From Oscillospiraceae bacterium (GTDB lineage: Bacteria > Bacillota > Clostridia > Oscillospirales > Oscillospiraceae): a stretch of DNA of 54,934 nucleotides. Within the stretch, counting starts at the first letter, position 1; every line of letters starts with the position of its first letter. Made by a program: the position numbers and the translations under genes. The notes under the pieces are model-generated. The model did not search any database. It was given only the letters and a program-made list of their open reading frames with translations, and was not told the origin of the DNA. Shown here one piece after another: positions 18,310 to 26,827 of this stretch. The stretch is from positions 1 to 54,934 of the forward strand of contig WQWL01000008.1 of the NCBI GenBank assembly GCA_009785345.1, written 5' to 3'.

Positions 18310-18723
18310 ATGCATGAAGAGTGGGTTAAATTAAGCCCAACGAATGTGCCAAAAGGGGAGTATGTTGTTACAGAATTAATTCAAAATGTTAGTGGTTTAA
18401 AGATAATATTAGAAGGTAATAAAAATATTGTAGAAATATTTTTTGACGGAATTCCACGCTTGCTTAGAGATTCTGATGAGGGATTAAGAATGCGAACATG
18501 GGGAGAAGTGCAACTTAAATATAATGACACGAGTTTTTTTCGTGATTGTTTCTTCTATGAAGTTAAAAACTCAAATCTATCGAAATGGATTGAGGAAGAA
18601 AGCGGCACATTTATTAGAGCCAATGAATTAACCCACTATTGCATAGTTACATCTGCAGAGCTAGTTGACATTGTAACAACATTTGAACCAACAATAACTA
18701 TGTGTGAAAATAATAATCATTAG
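18310..18723 (+). CDS. Predicted immunity protein 3
   Basis: A 137-residue soluble protein (MHEEWVKLSP...) whose C-terminal half has FYEVKNSNLSKWIEEESGTF and HYCIVTSAELVDIV, a pattern common to immunity-like proteins. ATG 18310 is preferred (GGAGG is 14 nt upstream); ATG 18289 would overlap the tip 3 stop and has no ribosome-binding site. It is partner to tip 3 by position. Confidence 0.55.
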   Translation: MHEEWVKLSPTNVPKGEYVVTELIQNVSGLKIILEGNKNIVEIFFDGIPRLLRDSDEGLRMRTWGEVQLKYNDTSFFRDCFFYEVKNSNLSKWIEEESGTFIRANELTHYCIVTSAELVDIVTTFEPTITMCENNNH

Positions 18724-18740
18724 CACAGTAATTTATTTAA

Positions 18741-18863
18741 ATACGATATGGGCGATGGTTTGGTCCGGATGGCTGACAAATACGTGATGTTGATTTTACA
18801 AATCATGGTAATCCGCGAACACATCCCGAAATTCCACATGAGCATAACATCCCAAGACACTAA
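18741..18863 (+). pseudogene. Toxin-tip 4 remnant with a nonsense codon
   Basis: A short coding remnant in one frame reads RYGRWFGPDG, TGA (18774-18776), then QIRDVDFTNHGNPRTHPEIP and HEHNIPRH before a stop at 18861. It resembles the end of tip 1 (DIDFRHGDAHANHMFPHQH). The TGA sits where an Arg codon (CGA) would fit, suggesting a C-to-T nonsense mutation. The upstream part of the tip and the linker are gone. Confidence 0.65.
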
Positions 18864-18883
18864 GCTATAGGAGTATTTATATT

Positions 18884-19267
18884 ATGGAAAAAATAAGTTT
18901 TCAAAAATTTTCTCATATTATGCAATATGATTTGATGGACAAAAAAGCGCGCTCTGTAGACCCATGCATCGAAATTGAGTTTTGTGTAGACAATAATTCA
19001 CAATATCAAGAATCTTTTCTGGGAAAAATGTTAGATGAAGAGACAGGCAAAGTAGTGTATTGGTATGGCTTAACTTCTGATGGAACAGAGGCATATGATT
19101 TTTTGTCATTTGATGAGTTCATTTATGCAAAAATTTTCGAAGGTAAGTGCATAAATGATATTTGGGCATCTATATCTCTGATTTCAATTGATGGCGGTAA
19201 TGTACATGAAATGTTGCCTTTTTACATGGGCTACATGGGCAAGAATATGAGTGTGGCTAACAATTAG
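18884..19267 (+). CDS. Predicted immunity protein 4, C-terminus replaced by linker sequence
   Basis: A 127-residue protein with AGGAG upstream of its ATG. SFDEFIYAKIFEGKCINDIW and SISLISIDGG look like an immunity-type alpha/beta protein. The last residues, GYMGKNMSVANN, do not belong to that fold: the DNA from 19229 matches the toxin linker (GDMGKNMNVALN) and shows that the gene was fused to a decayed linker copy. It follows the tip 4 remnant. Confidence 0.55.
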   Translation: MEKISFQKFSHIMQYDLMDKKARSVDPCIEIEFCVDNNSQYQESFLGKMLDEETGKVVYWYGLTSDGTEAYDFLSFDEFIYAKIFEGKCINDIWASISLISIDGGNVHEMLPFYMGYMGKNMSVANN

Positions 19268-19290
19268 TTGCAGAGTAAGCCCAGAGTGAA
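19229..19290 (+). repeat. Fifth, decayed trace of the toxin linker
   Basis: GGGCAAGAATATGA and AAGCCCAGAGTGAATT match 16861-16916 of cassette 2 with indels and substitutions. It marks the right border of the toxin array and provides the last codons of immunity gene 4. Confidence 0.65.
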
Positions 19291-19363
19291 TTGCTTGTTC
19301 AAATTGAATTATATTTGATTATGTAGTAAAATGAAATTGCACTCAATAAGAGAGGTAATAAGC

Positions 19364-21958
19364 GTGAGGATTGGTAAGGTATTTGAGAATAGACTTAGCG
19401 ATGAAACAATAACGGCTATAAGCCGTATTGAGCGCATTTTTAATGCGGTCGGAATGAAACCTTATTATTTCCCCGAATATACATTGCACGGCAAGTTTCA
19501 CGTAGAAAGCGTACTATCACACGCGGTTAACTTAATTACAAAAGAAACATTAGAAATATTAGATGATAAAAGTATCGATGCATTGGTTCTTGGCATATGT
19601 CTTCATGATATAGGCATGTTTATTTCTGAGGATGGATTTCATTCTCTTCTTAAAGATTCGATGTGGTCCAACCTCTATGATAAATTTATTTGTGATTTAA
19701 AAAATGCTGATGGTAAAGAGTTAGACAAAATATTTGGTGCTATACTTGAAAGTGACCCCAAAAGGGATAATGTCGCTGAACGCCGTTTAAATATGTATGA
19801 TAAAAGCAATATTTATTCGGTGGGAGAGTTTTTGCGTAAGCACCATCATGAACTTGCATATTATATCGCTGTTAATGGGTTTCCTAAAAATGGAGAGCCG
19901 CTTTTTATATTGGAAAAAGATGGGTATGAGCAGTTGATTGGATATGTTGCAAAAGCGCATCGAGGAAATATTCGAAGCATCGTGGATGAAATAGAAAAGC
20001 AAGGATTGACAAATAAATTTCAAAATTATAGTCCACGTAATATACCTATTGTATTTCTTATGTCTGTCATTTGGATTGCCGATGAAATTGACGATAAAAA
20101 CGAGTATCGTGCACCCAAATTACATGAGGAACTTAAAGGCATTGAAAATGAATTTTCACGAAAGCAATGGGTAGATAATAGATGTGTTTTCGAGCCCCAA
20201 TTTAACTATGATATGTCATGCATATATGTTGAAGCAAAGCCGGAAAGCAGCACTCAATATTTGAGAATTGATGGGTATTGCAAAAAAGTTCAACATGCGC
20301 TTGATGATAGTTGGGCGGTTATTACAGAGTATCATGGTAAAAAATATGATCTGTCTATTCACAGAGTAAAATCGAATATTTATTTTATTGAAAATTATGA
20401 TTTTTTGCCTGAAGATGCATCGCTTCGCATAAATCCTGAGATTGCTAAACTTTTAGTAAAACCGCTTTATAATGATAATCCCAGTTATGGTATTCGCGAA
20501 TTACTTGCTAACGCGATTGACGCTTGCCGTGAACGGGAAATTTTAGATTCGGAATATACTGGAACAGCACAAATTATCTGTACGCTCAATGCTTTTGATG
20601 AAACATTTACGATTGCCGATAATGGAGTCGGAATGACTGGCGATGTAATAATAAAATATTTTATGACTGTCGGTGCATCATTTAGAGAAAGTAACTCATG
20701 GAAACAAGATTTTATGGGAAAAGATGGCAGAGGAAGAGTCGAGAGATTTGGTAGATTTGGAATAGGCATACTTTCCGCCTTCTTGCTTGGGAGAGAAATT
20801 GAAGTGACAACACGTCATTGGCAAGATACGAGTGGTAAAGGTTATCGTTTTATAGCGCGGCTTGATGGAGATTGTCCTGATGTTGAGCATGTGTCATGTG
20901 ATTTTGGTACTAAAATCAAAATAAAGGTTACAGATCTTGTATATGAAGATAAAACGACTCGCACTACATTTTTATTTTCAGAATATATAAAATATGAATT
21001 TGGAATACCACATTATCCATTTGATTATCCAAAATGTTTGTATCGGATAAGCGATAGCAATGATAGCCTGATGCCTCACCAGGTTTATTACTATATCTCT
21101 GAAAAAATGCTTGAGATTAAGAGATTTGATATATTTGAAATGAAAATAGGTAGTTTATTAAGTACGGGACATTATCCAATAAATGGTCAATACTTTGATA
21201 CTAAAGCACCTATTGATTTTTCGCTACAGTCCGAAGCTTCAAATGAAATATGTAAATATAATTTTATGGGCTTTCCTTCAACAACTGGACATAGTTCTAA
21301 GTTCGGTTTCGACAACAGTTGGTTAACAAATAGTAAGTCGTTCACATGTGCAAAGATTGAAAAAATGTTTTATAATGGCATGTCTGTTCGCCTTGACGAT
21401 TCGATTCATGATGACAACCGCCACATTGATGATGAGAATTGCAATCCCTTGTATATCAGTATTGACGATAGCAATGCTGCAGTTTCGCTTGATTTACAAA
21501 AGTCTAGAATCCTTGATTGTGAAGCACTTAATTCAATTAAGCGATTTCATGGATTCTTGTTGATAATGTACCCGTTGACACTTGAAGCAATTGATTCAGC
21601 TACGCTATATGATTTGCTCAATAAATACCCATATGATGAAATAATTAAACGTGATGTAGCATCAGCTCCAGAAAAAAGAAAAATAGGCGATATTGAAATT
21701 GCCCATACTATGCATGAAATACCTATACTAAGATCAAGTGATTTTATTTTTGCATACGACATTAAATATTATTCACCAGACCATGACAAAAAAAACACTC
21801 TTATACCCTATGTATACGAGGCAATAATAGAATGGTTTGAAGTTGCTCCAGGATATGAACAAAATTATGAAATACCGCACAATATTGAGGAGCGTAAGTG
21901 CAAGTATCAAAAAGCATTTATAGAGTATGAAAAATATATTACCAAATCCGACATATAG
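19364..21958 (+). CDS. HD-domain plus Hsp90-like (GHKL) ATPase protein, predicted conflict-system component
   Basis: An 864-residue two-domain protein. The N-terminal metal-dependent HD domain has KFHVESVLSHA (about residue 45) and CLHDIG (about 80), with HHHELAYYI and WIADEIDD completing likely metal ligands. The middle holds an Hsp90-type ATP site: RELLANAIDACRE (about 377), DNGVGM (about 419) and GRFGIGILSAF (about 463). The C-terminal 350 residues are unassigned. GTG 19364 follows GAGAGGT and is preferred to the upstream ATG 19331. HD domains fused to Hsp90-like ATPases have been described in predicted biological-conflict systems. Two small genes follow at 35 and 17 bp. Base composition is AT-rich. 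A phosphohydrolase or nuclease effector gated by the chaperone-like ATPase is inferred. Confidence 0.8.
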   Translation: MRIGKVFENRLSDETITAISRIERIFNAVGMKPYYFPEYTLHGKFHVESVLSHAVNLITKETLEILDDKSIDALVLGICLHDIGMFISEDGFHSLLKDSMWSNLYDKFICDLKNADGKELDKIFGAILESDPKRDNVAERRLNMYDKSNIYSVGEFLRKHHHELAYYIAVNGFPKNGEPLFILEKDGYEQLIGYVAKAHRGNIRSIVDEIEKQGLTNKFQNYSPRNIPIVFLMSVIWIADEIDDKNEYRAPKLHEELKGIENEFSRKQWVDNRCVFEPQFNYDMSCIYVEAKPESSTQYLRIDGYCKKVQHALDDSWAVITEYHGKKYDLSIHRVKSNIYFIENYDFLPEDASLRINPEIAKLLVKPLYNDNPSYGIRELLANAIDACREREILDSEYTGTAQIICTLNAFDETFTIADNGVGMTGDVIIKYFMTVGASFRESNSWKQDFMGKDGRGRVERFGRFGIGILSAFLLGREIEVTTRHWQDTSGKGYRFIARLDGDCPDVEHVSCDFGTKIKIKVTDLVYEDKTTRTTFLFSEYIKYEFGIPHYPFDYPKCLYRISDSNDSLMPHQVYYYISEKMLEIKRFDIFEMKIGSLLSTGHYPINGQYFDTKAPIDFSLQSEASNEICKYNFMGFPSTTGHSSKFGFDNSWLTNSKSFTCAKIEKMFYNGMSVRLDDSIHDDNRHIDDENCNPLYISIDDSNAAVSLDLQKSRILDCEALNSIKRFHGFLLIMYPLTLEAIDSATLYDLLNKYPYDEIIKRDVASAPEKRKIGDIEIAHTMHEIPILRSSDFIFAYDIKYYSPDHDKKNTLIPYVYEAIIEWFEVAPGYEQNYEIPHNIEERKCKYQKAFIEYEKYITKSDI

Positions 21959-21992
21959 CTATAAATATCCCTAGAAAAAGGAGTGAAATCAT

Positions 21993-22445
21993 ATGGCTCA
22001 AAAAGAAATAATTCCTGTTATAAACTCTGTTCCGACTACCATCAATGGGAAAATTTATGATGTTCTTTCGGAAGCTGTACTAAAAAAAGCAACCGCATAT
22101 ATTCGTAAATACGAAACAGAAACTGCCGCGATAATTTTTAATGAAGGTCTTACTGCCATAAAGGATATGTGCATTGAAGCAGAGCGCCTCAATTTAAGAA
22201 AAACAAGTGACGAATTTCAGCTGATTACTGACTTGCTAAAACGTCGCATTCTTGAAGTTACTACAATAGTAGCGAAGGTACACGGTTCAAGACAACAACC
22301 TGTTCTAAGTGACAAGAACAGGGAAGCAGCATTAGATATTGAACGGGCATTAATAAGTATCTTCGGAAAATCAACTGGTATTTCATTATCAAAGGTCACA
22401 CCGTTATTGCTGGAAGCGTTTAACAGTGGAAAAGAAAATATTTAG
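21993..22445 (+). CDS. Small helical protein of the HD/Hsp90 cassette
   Basis: A 150-residue protein with AAAAAGGAG before the ATG. It is predicted mostly helical and soluble (KKATAYIRKYETETAAIIFN, then ERLNLRKTSDEFQLITDLLK). No motif that I recognise. Its tight spacing between the ATPase and the membrane protein suggests a dedicated adaptor, sensor or regulatory subunit. Confidence 0.65.
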   Translation: MAQKEIIPVINSVPTTINGKIYDVLSEAVLKKATAYIRKYETETAAIIFNEGLTAIKDMCIEAERLNLRKTSDEFQLITDLLKRRILEVTTIVAKVHGSRQQPVLSDKNREAALDIERALISIFGKSTGISLSKVTPLLLEAFNSGKENI

Positions 22446-22461
22446 CAGGGGAATGATAGGA

Positions 22462-23001
22462 ATGGTTAACAATGATTTTTTGGGAGGACTTATCAATGTA
22501 GTGTATTATATTATTTACTCAGCAATGGCCGCTATTATTATTTTTATCGTAATGTGGCTTTTTGTTAAATTAAAAAGATGGTGCGCTAGAGCACGAATCA
22601 GAAGAAGTAAGGAAGATTTTGTAACGGAAGCAAAATACATAAGGGATGTAAAGAAAAAGCCTAATTTTATACAACAGTTCATTTTATCCCAAACCGGTAT
22701 AGTTGAGAAACCGAAAGATTATGCTCTGAATGCACTTGTTTTTGTTATTAGTGGTGGTGTGGGTATAATGTTTTTTGGAATTGTGCATCTGTCGAATATC
22801 ATAATAAATGACCACACTAGATATATAATATGGTTAGTTTTCTCAGCAATAGCGCTAATATTTACATTGGTATATTGGGTACGTAGCTTAAAAGCACTTA
22901 TTAAATATATGCGAGTCTTACCATTTTTGCTTTTATCTTTTGTGTTGCTTATGTGGGTTCTAGTTTTAATTAATGCCATTATGGATTTAATAATATTATG
23001 A
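22462..23001 (+). CDS. Membrane protein of the HD/Hsp90 cassette
   Basis: A 179-residue protein starting at MVNNDFLGGL; AGGGG lies ten nt upstream, making ATG 22462 better than the GTG at 22426. One transmembrane helix near the N-terminus (VYYIIYSAMAAIIIFIVMWL) is followed by a basic cytoplasmic loop (RWCARARIRRSKEDF) and three further hydrophobic segments. As the last gene of a compact three-gene unit it may be a membrane effector or anchor. No homologue recognised. Confidence 0.65.
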   Translation: MVNNDFLGGLINVVYYIIYSAMAAIIIFIVMWLFVKLKRWCARARIRRSKEDFVTEAKYIRDVKKKPNFIQQFILSQTGIVEKPKDYALNALVFVISGGVGIMFFGIVHLSNIIINDHTRYIIWLVFSAIALIFTLVYWVRSLKALIKYMRVLPFLLLSFVLLMWVLVLINAIMDLIIL

Positions 23002-23166
23002 TTTCGTACACAGCATCATTTGCAGGTGTTTTTGTTGAGTTCGCACCTACAATTATACCGCAGAAGTGTAGAAAATTTAACAGAAAGACTACTCGAGAAA
23101 TCGTATAGATGCTAAGTTCGTGGAGTTTCACAATCAACTAAATATATAATAGAAGGAGAACAAAAC

Positions 23167-24381
23167 ATGGCGAAGAACGTATTTACACCGACGAGCATTT
23201 TAATCCCTGAGGGCGTATCGATGGAGAAATGGAGTGTCATTGCATGTGACCAATTTTCATCAGAACGCGATTATTGGCAGCGTGCCAAAGATATAGTAGG
23301 TGGCGAGCCATCTACGCTTCATATGATAATTCCTGAAGCTTATTTGGAAGAAATCGATGAAGAAAAAGAAATAGCCACAATCAGTGCTGTGATGAATGAT
23401 TATTTGAAAAGCAGCCTATTCCATGAGCATAAAGATGCATTTATTTATGTTGAACGCACACAACCAGACGGACGTATTCGCAAAGGTATAGTCGGAGCTG
23501 TTGATCTTGAGGAATATGACTTTACAGGAGTAAGTGCGTCGATTCGTGCTAGTGAGGGAACAGTCCTTGACAGATTGCCTCCACGTGTAAGAGTTCGCCG
23601 TGATGCTGCGCTAGAACTACCGCATATAATTACATTTATCGATGATAAAGATGCGACTGTCGTTGAGCCGCTTGCAGAAAAAGCTAGTAGCCTTCCAGTT
23701 GTATATGATTTTGATCTTATGGCTGGCGGCGGTCATATTAAAGGTATGAAAGTAACCGGCAAAGATGCTGAGGATGTTATGGCAGCTATGAGAGCATTAC
23801 ATGAGAAAAATGAAATGCTTATGATAATGGGTGACGGTAATCATTCATTGGCAGCTGCAAAGGTTTATTGGGGTGAGTTAAAGAAAGATGTTCCTGAATC
23901 TGAAAGAGAAAATCATCCGGCACGCAGAGCCTTGGTAGAACTGAACAATGTTTATGATTCTGCAATAGATTTCGAAGCGATTCATCGTGTTCTATTCAAT
24001 ATCGATGGTGCAAAGTTTATTGAAGAGTTTAAAAACGCGACTCCACGCGGAGATGACTATGTGATTGAGTTTACATCAAATGATGGGAATGAAGAAGTTG
24101 GAATTAAAGCAGACTGCATCGGAGATATGTTAACAATCATGCAGGATTTCATTGATGAATATATAAAAGATACTGATACAATCGTTGACTATATCCATGG
24201 TGATGACTCAACAAGACAACTTGCAAGCGGCGACCGTTGCCTAGGTCTTATTTTGCCATCAATGAGTAAATCGGACTTCTTTGAAACAGTTGAGAAGAGC
24301 GGAGTGTTCCCGCGTAAAAGCTTCTCAGTTGGGCATGCGGAAGATAAGAGATACTACTTAGAGTGTAGAGAGATTAGATAG
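23167..24381 (+). CDS. DUF1015 family protein
   Basis: A 404-residue cytosolic protein of the DUF1015 family (function unknown), with AGAAGGAG before the ATG. Recognisable stretches are ACDQFSSERDYW near the N-terminus, PPRVRVRRDAALELPHI and LMIMGDGNHSLAAAKVYW, whose GDGNHS is the family's most conserved block. The 165-bp upstream gap holds only AT-rich DNA and a GCAGGTG/CACCTAC repeat scrap. nagA follows after a hairpin. Confidence 0.85.
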   Translation: MAKNVFTPTSILIPEGVSMEKWSVIACDQFSSERDYWQRAKDIVGGEPSTLHMIIPEAYLEEIDEEKEIATISAVMNDYLKSSLFHEHKDAFIYVERTQPDGRIRKGIVGAVDLEEYDFTGVSASIRASEGTVLDRLPPRVRVRRDAALELPHIITFIDDKDATVVEPLAEKASSLPVVYDFDLMAGGGHIKGMKVTGKDAEDVMAAMRALHEKNEMLMIMGDGNHSLAAAKVYWGELKKDVPESERENHPARRALVELNNVYDSAIDFEAIHRVLFNIDGAKFIEEFKNATPRGDDYVIEFTSNDGNEEVGIKADCIGDMLTIMQDFIDEYIKDTDTIVDYIHGDDSTRQLASGDRCLGLILPSMSKSDFFETVEKSGVFPRKSFSVGHAEDKRYYLECREIR

Positions 24382-24392
24382 CTACAAATTTC

Positions 24393-24463
24393 AAACACGA
24401 AATGACCATAGTCTCGTATGGTCGTTTCGTGTTTAAAGGTTACAGAAAGGCATGGTCATCAAT
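24393..24463 (+). promoter_or_regulatory. Leader hairpin with sequence complementary to the nagA start region
   Basis: Arms of 18 nt, 24393-24410 and 24417-24434, pair with one mismatch around GTCTCG. The 5' arm includes ATGACCAT (24402-24409), the exact complement of ATGGTCAT at 24452-24459 between the AAAGG and the ATG of nagA. The same arm can therefore pair either with its partner arm or with the translation start. It may also act as a weak terminator for DUF1015, but no T run follows. A matching arrangement occurs at 49910-49978. Confidence 0.45.
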
Positions 24464-25597
24464 ATGATTATTAAGAACGGAATAGTTTTTTGCGACGATG
24501 GCGAATTTCATAATGTAGATGTTGAATCACAAAATGGCTTGCTTACAGCGATTGGTGAGAATATTGTTCAACATGATAATGAGATTATCGATGCGAGCGG
24601 GTGCTATGTTATTCCCGGTCTTGTGGACATACACATTCATGGTGCAATGGGTGCTGATTTTTGCGATGGTACACCGGAAGCAATTAAAAAAATATCAAGG
24701 TTTTTGCTAAAAAACGGAGTTACAAGTTTTTTAGGCACAACGATGACTCTCGCAGAAGAGCAGTTAATGAACATTTGCAAGACTGCTAGCCCGTTTATTA
24801 ATGTAGAGTATCCGGATAGAACAATGTTACGTGGCATACAGTTAGAGGGTCCATTTATCAGTCACGAGAAACGCGGTGCGCAAAACCCTGATTATATAGT
24901 AAAACCTGATTATCCTATGCTTACCAGACTAAATGAAGCGTGTGGAGGCAATGTTAAGCTTGTGGTAGTTGCTCCCGAAGAGGAGAATGGGCTGGAGTTC
25001 ATCCAAGAAGCGTCATCACTATGTACGGTGTCGCTCGCTCATTCTACCGCAGATTGCGAAATGGCGATAAAAGCATTTTCGAGCGGAGCTAGTCATGCAA
25101 CTCACCTGTTTAATGGTATGAACAGCTTTAGTCATCGCGAGCCAGGAATAATCGGCGCAGCAATGGACTGTGATGCTTATGTGGAAATAATATCAGACGG
25201 TATTCATCTTCATCCATTGGTTGTTCGTGCTGTATTTAAGCTGTACGGTGATGACAGAGTTTGTCTAATAAGCGATTCAATGCGTGCCTGCGGTCTAGAA
25301 AATGGGCAATACGACCTAGGTGGACAAATTGTAACAGTGGTCGGCAAGACGGCGACGATAGATAATGGCTCTCTTGCTGGAAGTGTTTCAACATTGGCAG
25401 ACTGCATGCGACGTGCTGTTGAATTTGGAGTACCACTGACATCTGCTCTGAAGGCTGCAACAATTAACCCAGCGAAGTCAGTAGGAATTGATGATGAAGT
25501 TGGTTCACTGACAATTGGAAAACGTGCTGATATGTTAGTCATTGATAAAGACTTGAGTTTGAAAAAGATCATCTTTGGTGGAATGAAAATACAATAA
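24464..25597 (+). CDS. nagA: N-acetylglucosamine-6-phosphate deacetylase
   Basis: A 377-residue amidohydrolase removing acetate from GlcNAc-6-P in amino-sugar recycling and catabolism. Metal-site and family motifs are GLVDIHIHGAMGADF, LEGPFIS, LAHSTADCE, SHATHLFNGM, ISDGIHLHP and LISDSMRACG. ATG 24464 is used; a first in-frame ATG at 24452 is only one nt from AAAGG. This start region has the AAGGNATGNTCATNNATATG layout seen at four other genes here. No nagB is next to it. With the GH112 enzyme it could channel host-glycan sugars, but the two are 22 kb apart. Confidence 0.92.
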   Translation: MIIKNGIVFCDDGEFHNVDVESQNGLLTAIGENIVQHDNEIIDASGCYVIPGLVDIHIHGAMGADFCDGTPEAIKKISRFLLKNGVTSFLGTTMTLAEEQLMNICKTASPFINVEYPDRTMLRGIQLEGPFISHEKRGAQNPDYIVKPDYPMLTRLNEACGGNVKLVVVAPEEENGLEFIQEASSLCTVSLAHSTADCEMAIKAFSSGASHATHLFNGMNSFSHREPGIIGAAMDCDAYVEIISDGIHLHPLVVRAVFKLYGDDRVCLISDSMRACGLENGQYDLGGQIVTVVGKTATIDNGSLAGSVSTLADCMRRAVEFGVPLTSALKAATINPAKSVGIDDEVGSLTIGKRADMLVIDKDLSLKKIIFGGMKIQ

Positions 25598-25679
25598 GAT
25601 GCAACTTTTCATATGGTTGATATGTGTTAATTATGAAAGGCAATGAAAAATCAAAATCTAAACGATAGGGGATATTTTT

Positions 25680-26753
25680 ATGAGAACAAGGCAAGAAATC
25701 AAAGAACATGCAAAACAGATGCTTGGGCAGCAGCGGTGGTCATGTGTGGGCGCAGTATTTCTAGTTATGCTAATATACTCCGTATATTATGTCTCAAATT
25801 TTACTGTTAATGTTTTTAGCAGCACGTCTGCATTCTTTTTGCAGACGAATATTTTAGTTATTGGCGCTTTTACGGGGATGATTTTTTCATTTATTTCATT
25901 AGCGGCTGTAGTTCTCTATTCAGTGTTGGCAGTAAATCTTTCATGTACAATGGTAAAGGCATATTATGGTCAACCCATCAAGAGTGCGGAACCGTATTCT
26001 GCTCTGAATATGAATTTTGGGCGTAAACTTGGTGGAATCCTGTGGGTATCACTATGGATTTTGCTTTGGACGCTTATCCCATTTGCAGGCATTGTGTTCT
26101 TTTTTGTAAAGAGTGCAGAATATTTTATGGCTCAATATATTCTCGCGTGTAATCCAAATGTCAAAGCTATCGACGCTCTAAATCTCTCAAAACGTATGAC
26201 GGAAGGTTATAAGTGGAAGATTTTTGTGATGGGCTTAAGCTTCATTGGGTGGCGAGTGCTCAGTTGGCTGACTATTGGGATTTTAGGGGTGTTTTACGTA
26301 AACCCGTATATGTATATGTCTTTAGCTGGAATGTTTGTTGAAGTAAGAAACGAGGCCATAGCAACTGGAAGAGTTCACCCTGCCGAACTTGACGGAGTTG
26401 CAGCATATTATCCACAACATGATTACTCGCAGCAACAATATCCATCATATCAGCAGCCTTATGGACAGACCACACCACAATATCCACAGCAGCAGGAATA
26501 TATACAGCAACAACAATACCCATCATACCAGCAACAGCCTTATGGACAGACTCCATCACAGCATCCACAGCAACAACAATATCCGCAACACCCGCCACAG
26601 CAAATAGAACAATATGGGTATGCGCAGCATCCGGCTCAATATCAGCAGCAACAAACGCAACAGAATGAGCCGCTGCAACCACAATACCAGATACCACAAC
26701 AACCGGAGTACATAGAGCTGAGGCAAAATTCTCCGGAGCCTCCGCAGAATTAA
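25680..26753 (+). CDS. DUF975 membrane protein with Gln/Pro/Tyr-rich cytoplasmic tail
   Basis: A 357-residue protein. RTRQEIKEHAKQMLGQQRW is the typical DUF975 N-terminus. Four or five transmembrane helices follow to about residue 225, with ALNLSKRMTEGYKWKIFVMG between the last ones. The C-terminal 125 residues are a low-complexity tail built from imperfect repeats of YPSYQQQPYGQTPSQ type. Such tails are disordered and may mediate assembly. The tail is longer than the family core needs. Function unknown. Confidence 0.8.
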   Translation: MRTRQEIKEHAKQMLGQQRWSCVGAVFLVMLIYSVYYVSNFTVNVFSSTSAFFLQTNILVIGAFTGMIFSFISLAAVVLYSVLAVNLSCTMVKAYYGQPIKSAEPYSALNMNFGRKLGGILWVSLWILLWTLIPFAGIVFFFVKSAEYFMAQYILACNPNVKAIDALNLSKRMTEGYKWKIFVMGLSFIGWRVLSWLTIGILGVFYVNPYMYMSLAGMFVEVRNEAIATGRVHPAELDGVAAYYPQHDYSQQQYPSYQQPYGQTTPQYPQQQEYIQQQQYPSYQQQPYGQTPSQHPQQQQYPQHPPQQIEQYGYAQHPAQYQQQQTQQNEPLQPQYQIPQQPEYIELRQNSPEPPQN

Positions 26754-26770
26754 TTTAAGTCAATCAACAG

Positions 26771-26803
26771 AAATCGGTGAGATTAATTATCCCACCGATT
26801 TTG
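26771..26803. terminator. Terminator between converging DUF975 and yebC genes
   Basis: AAATCGGTG and CACCGATTT pair around 13 nt, followed by TTGTTCTTG on the plus strand. The symmetric stem can also stop yebC transcripts on the minus strand. Confidence 0.7.
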
Positions 26804-26827
26804 TTCTTGTTATTGAATGTGAGCTAC

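Noticed and set aside
23140-23160. TATAAT just before the DUF1015 gene as its -10 box
   Set aside because: It lies directly against the AGAAGGAG ribosome-binding site, leaving no room for a transcript leader.
26400-26640. CRISPR-like spacing of repeats
   Set aside because: The repeats are in-frame Gln/Pro/Tyr codons with no constant repeat and no unique spacers; no other array is present.
26272-26697. Minus-strand ORF rich in Val/Ala opposite the DUF975 tail
   Set aside because: It is produced by the Gln-codon repeats read backwards; composition is an artefact of the repeat.
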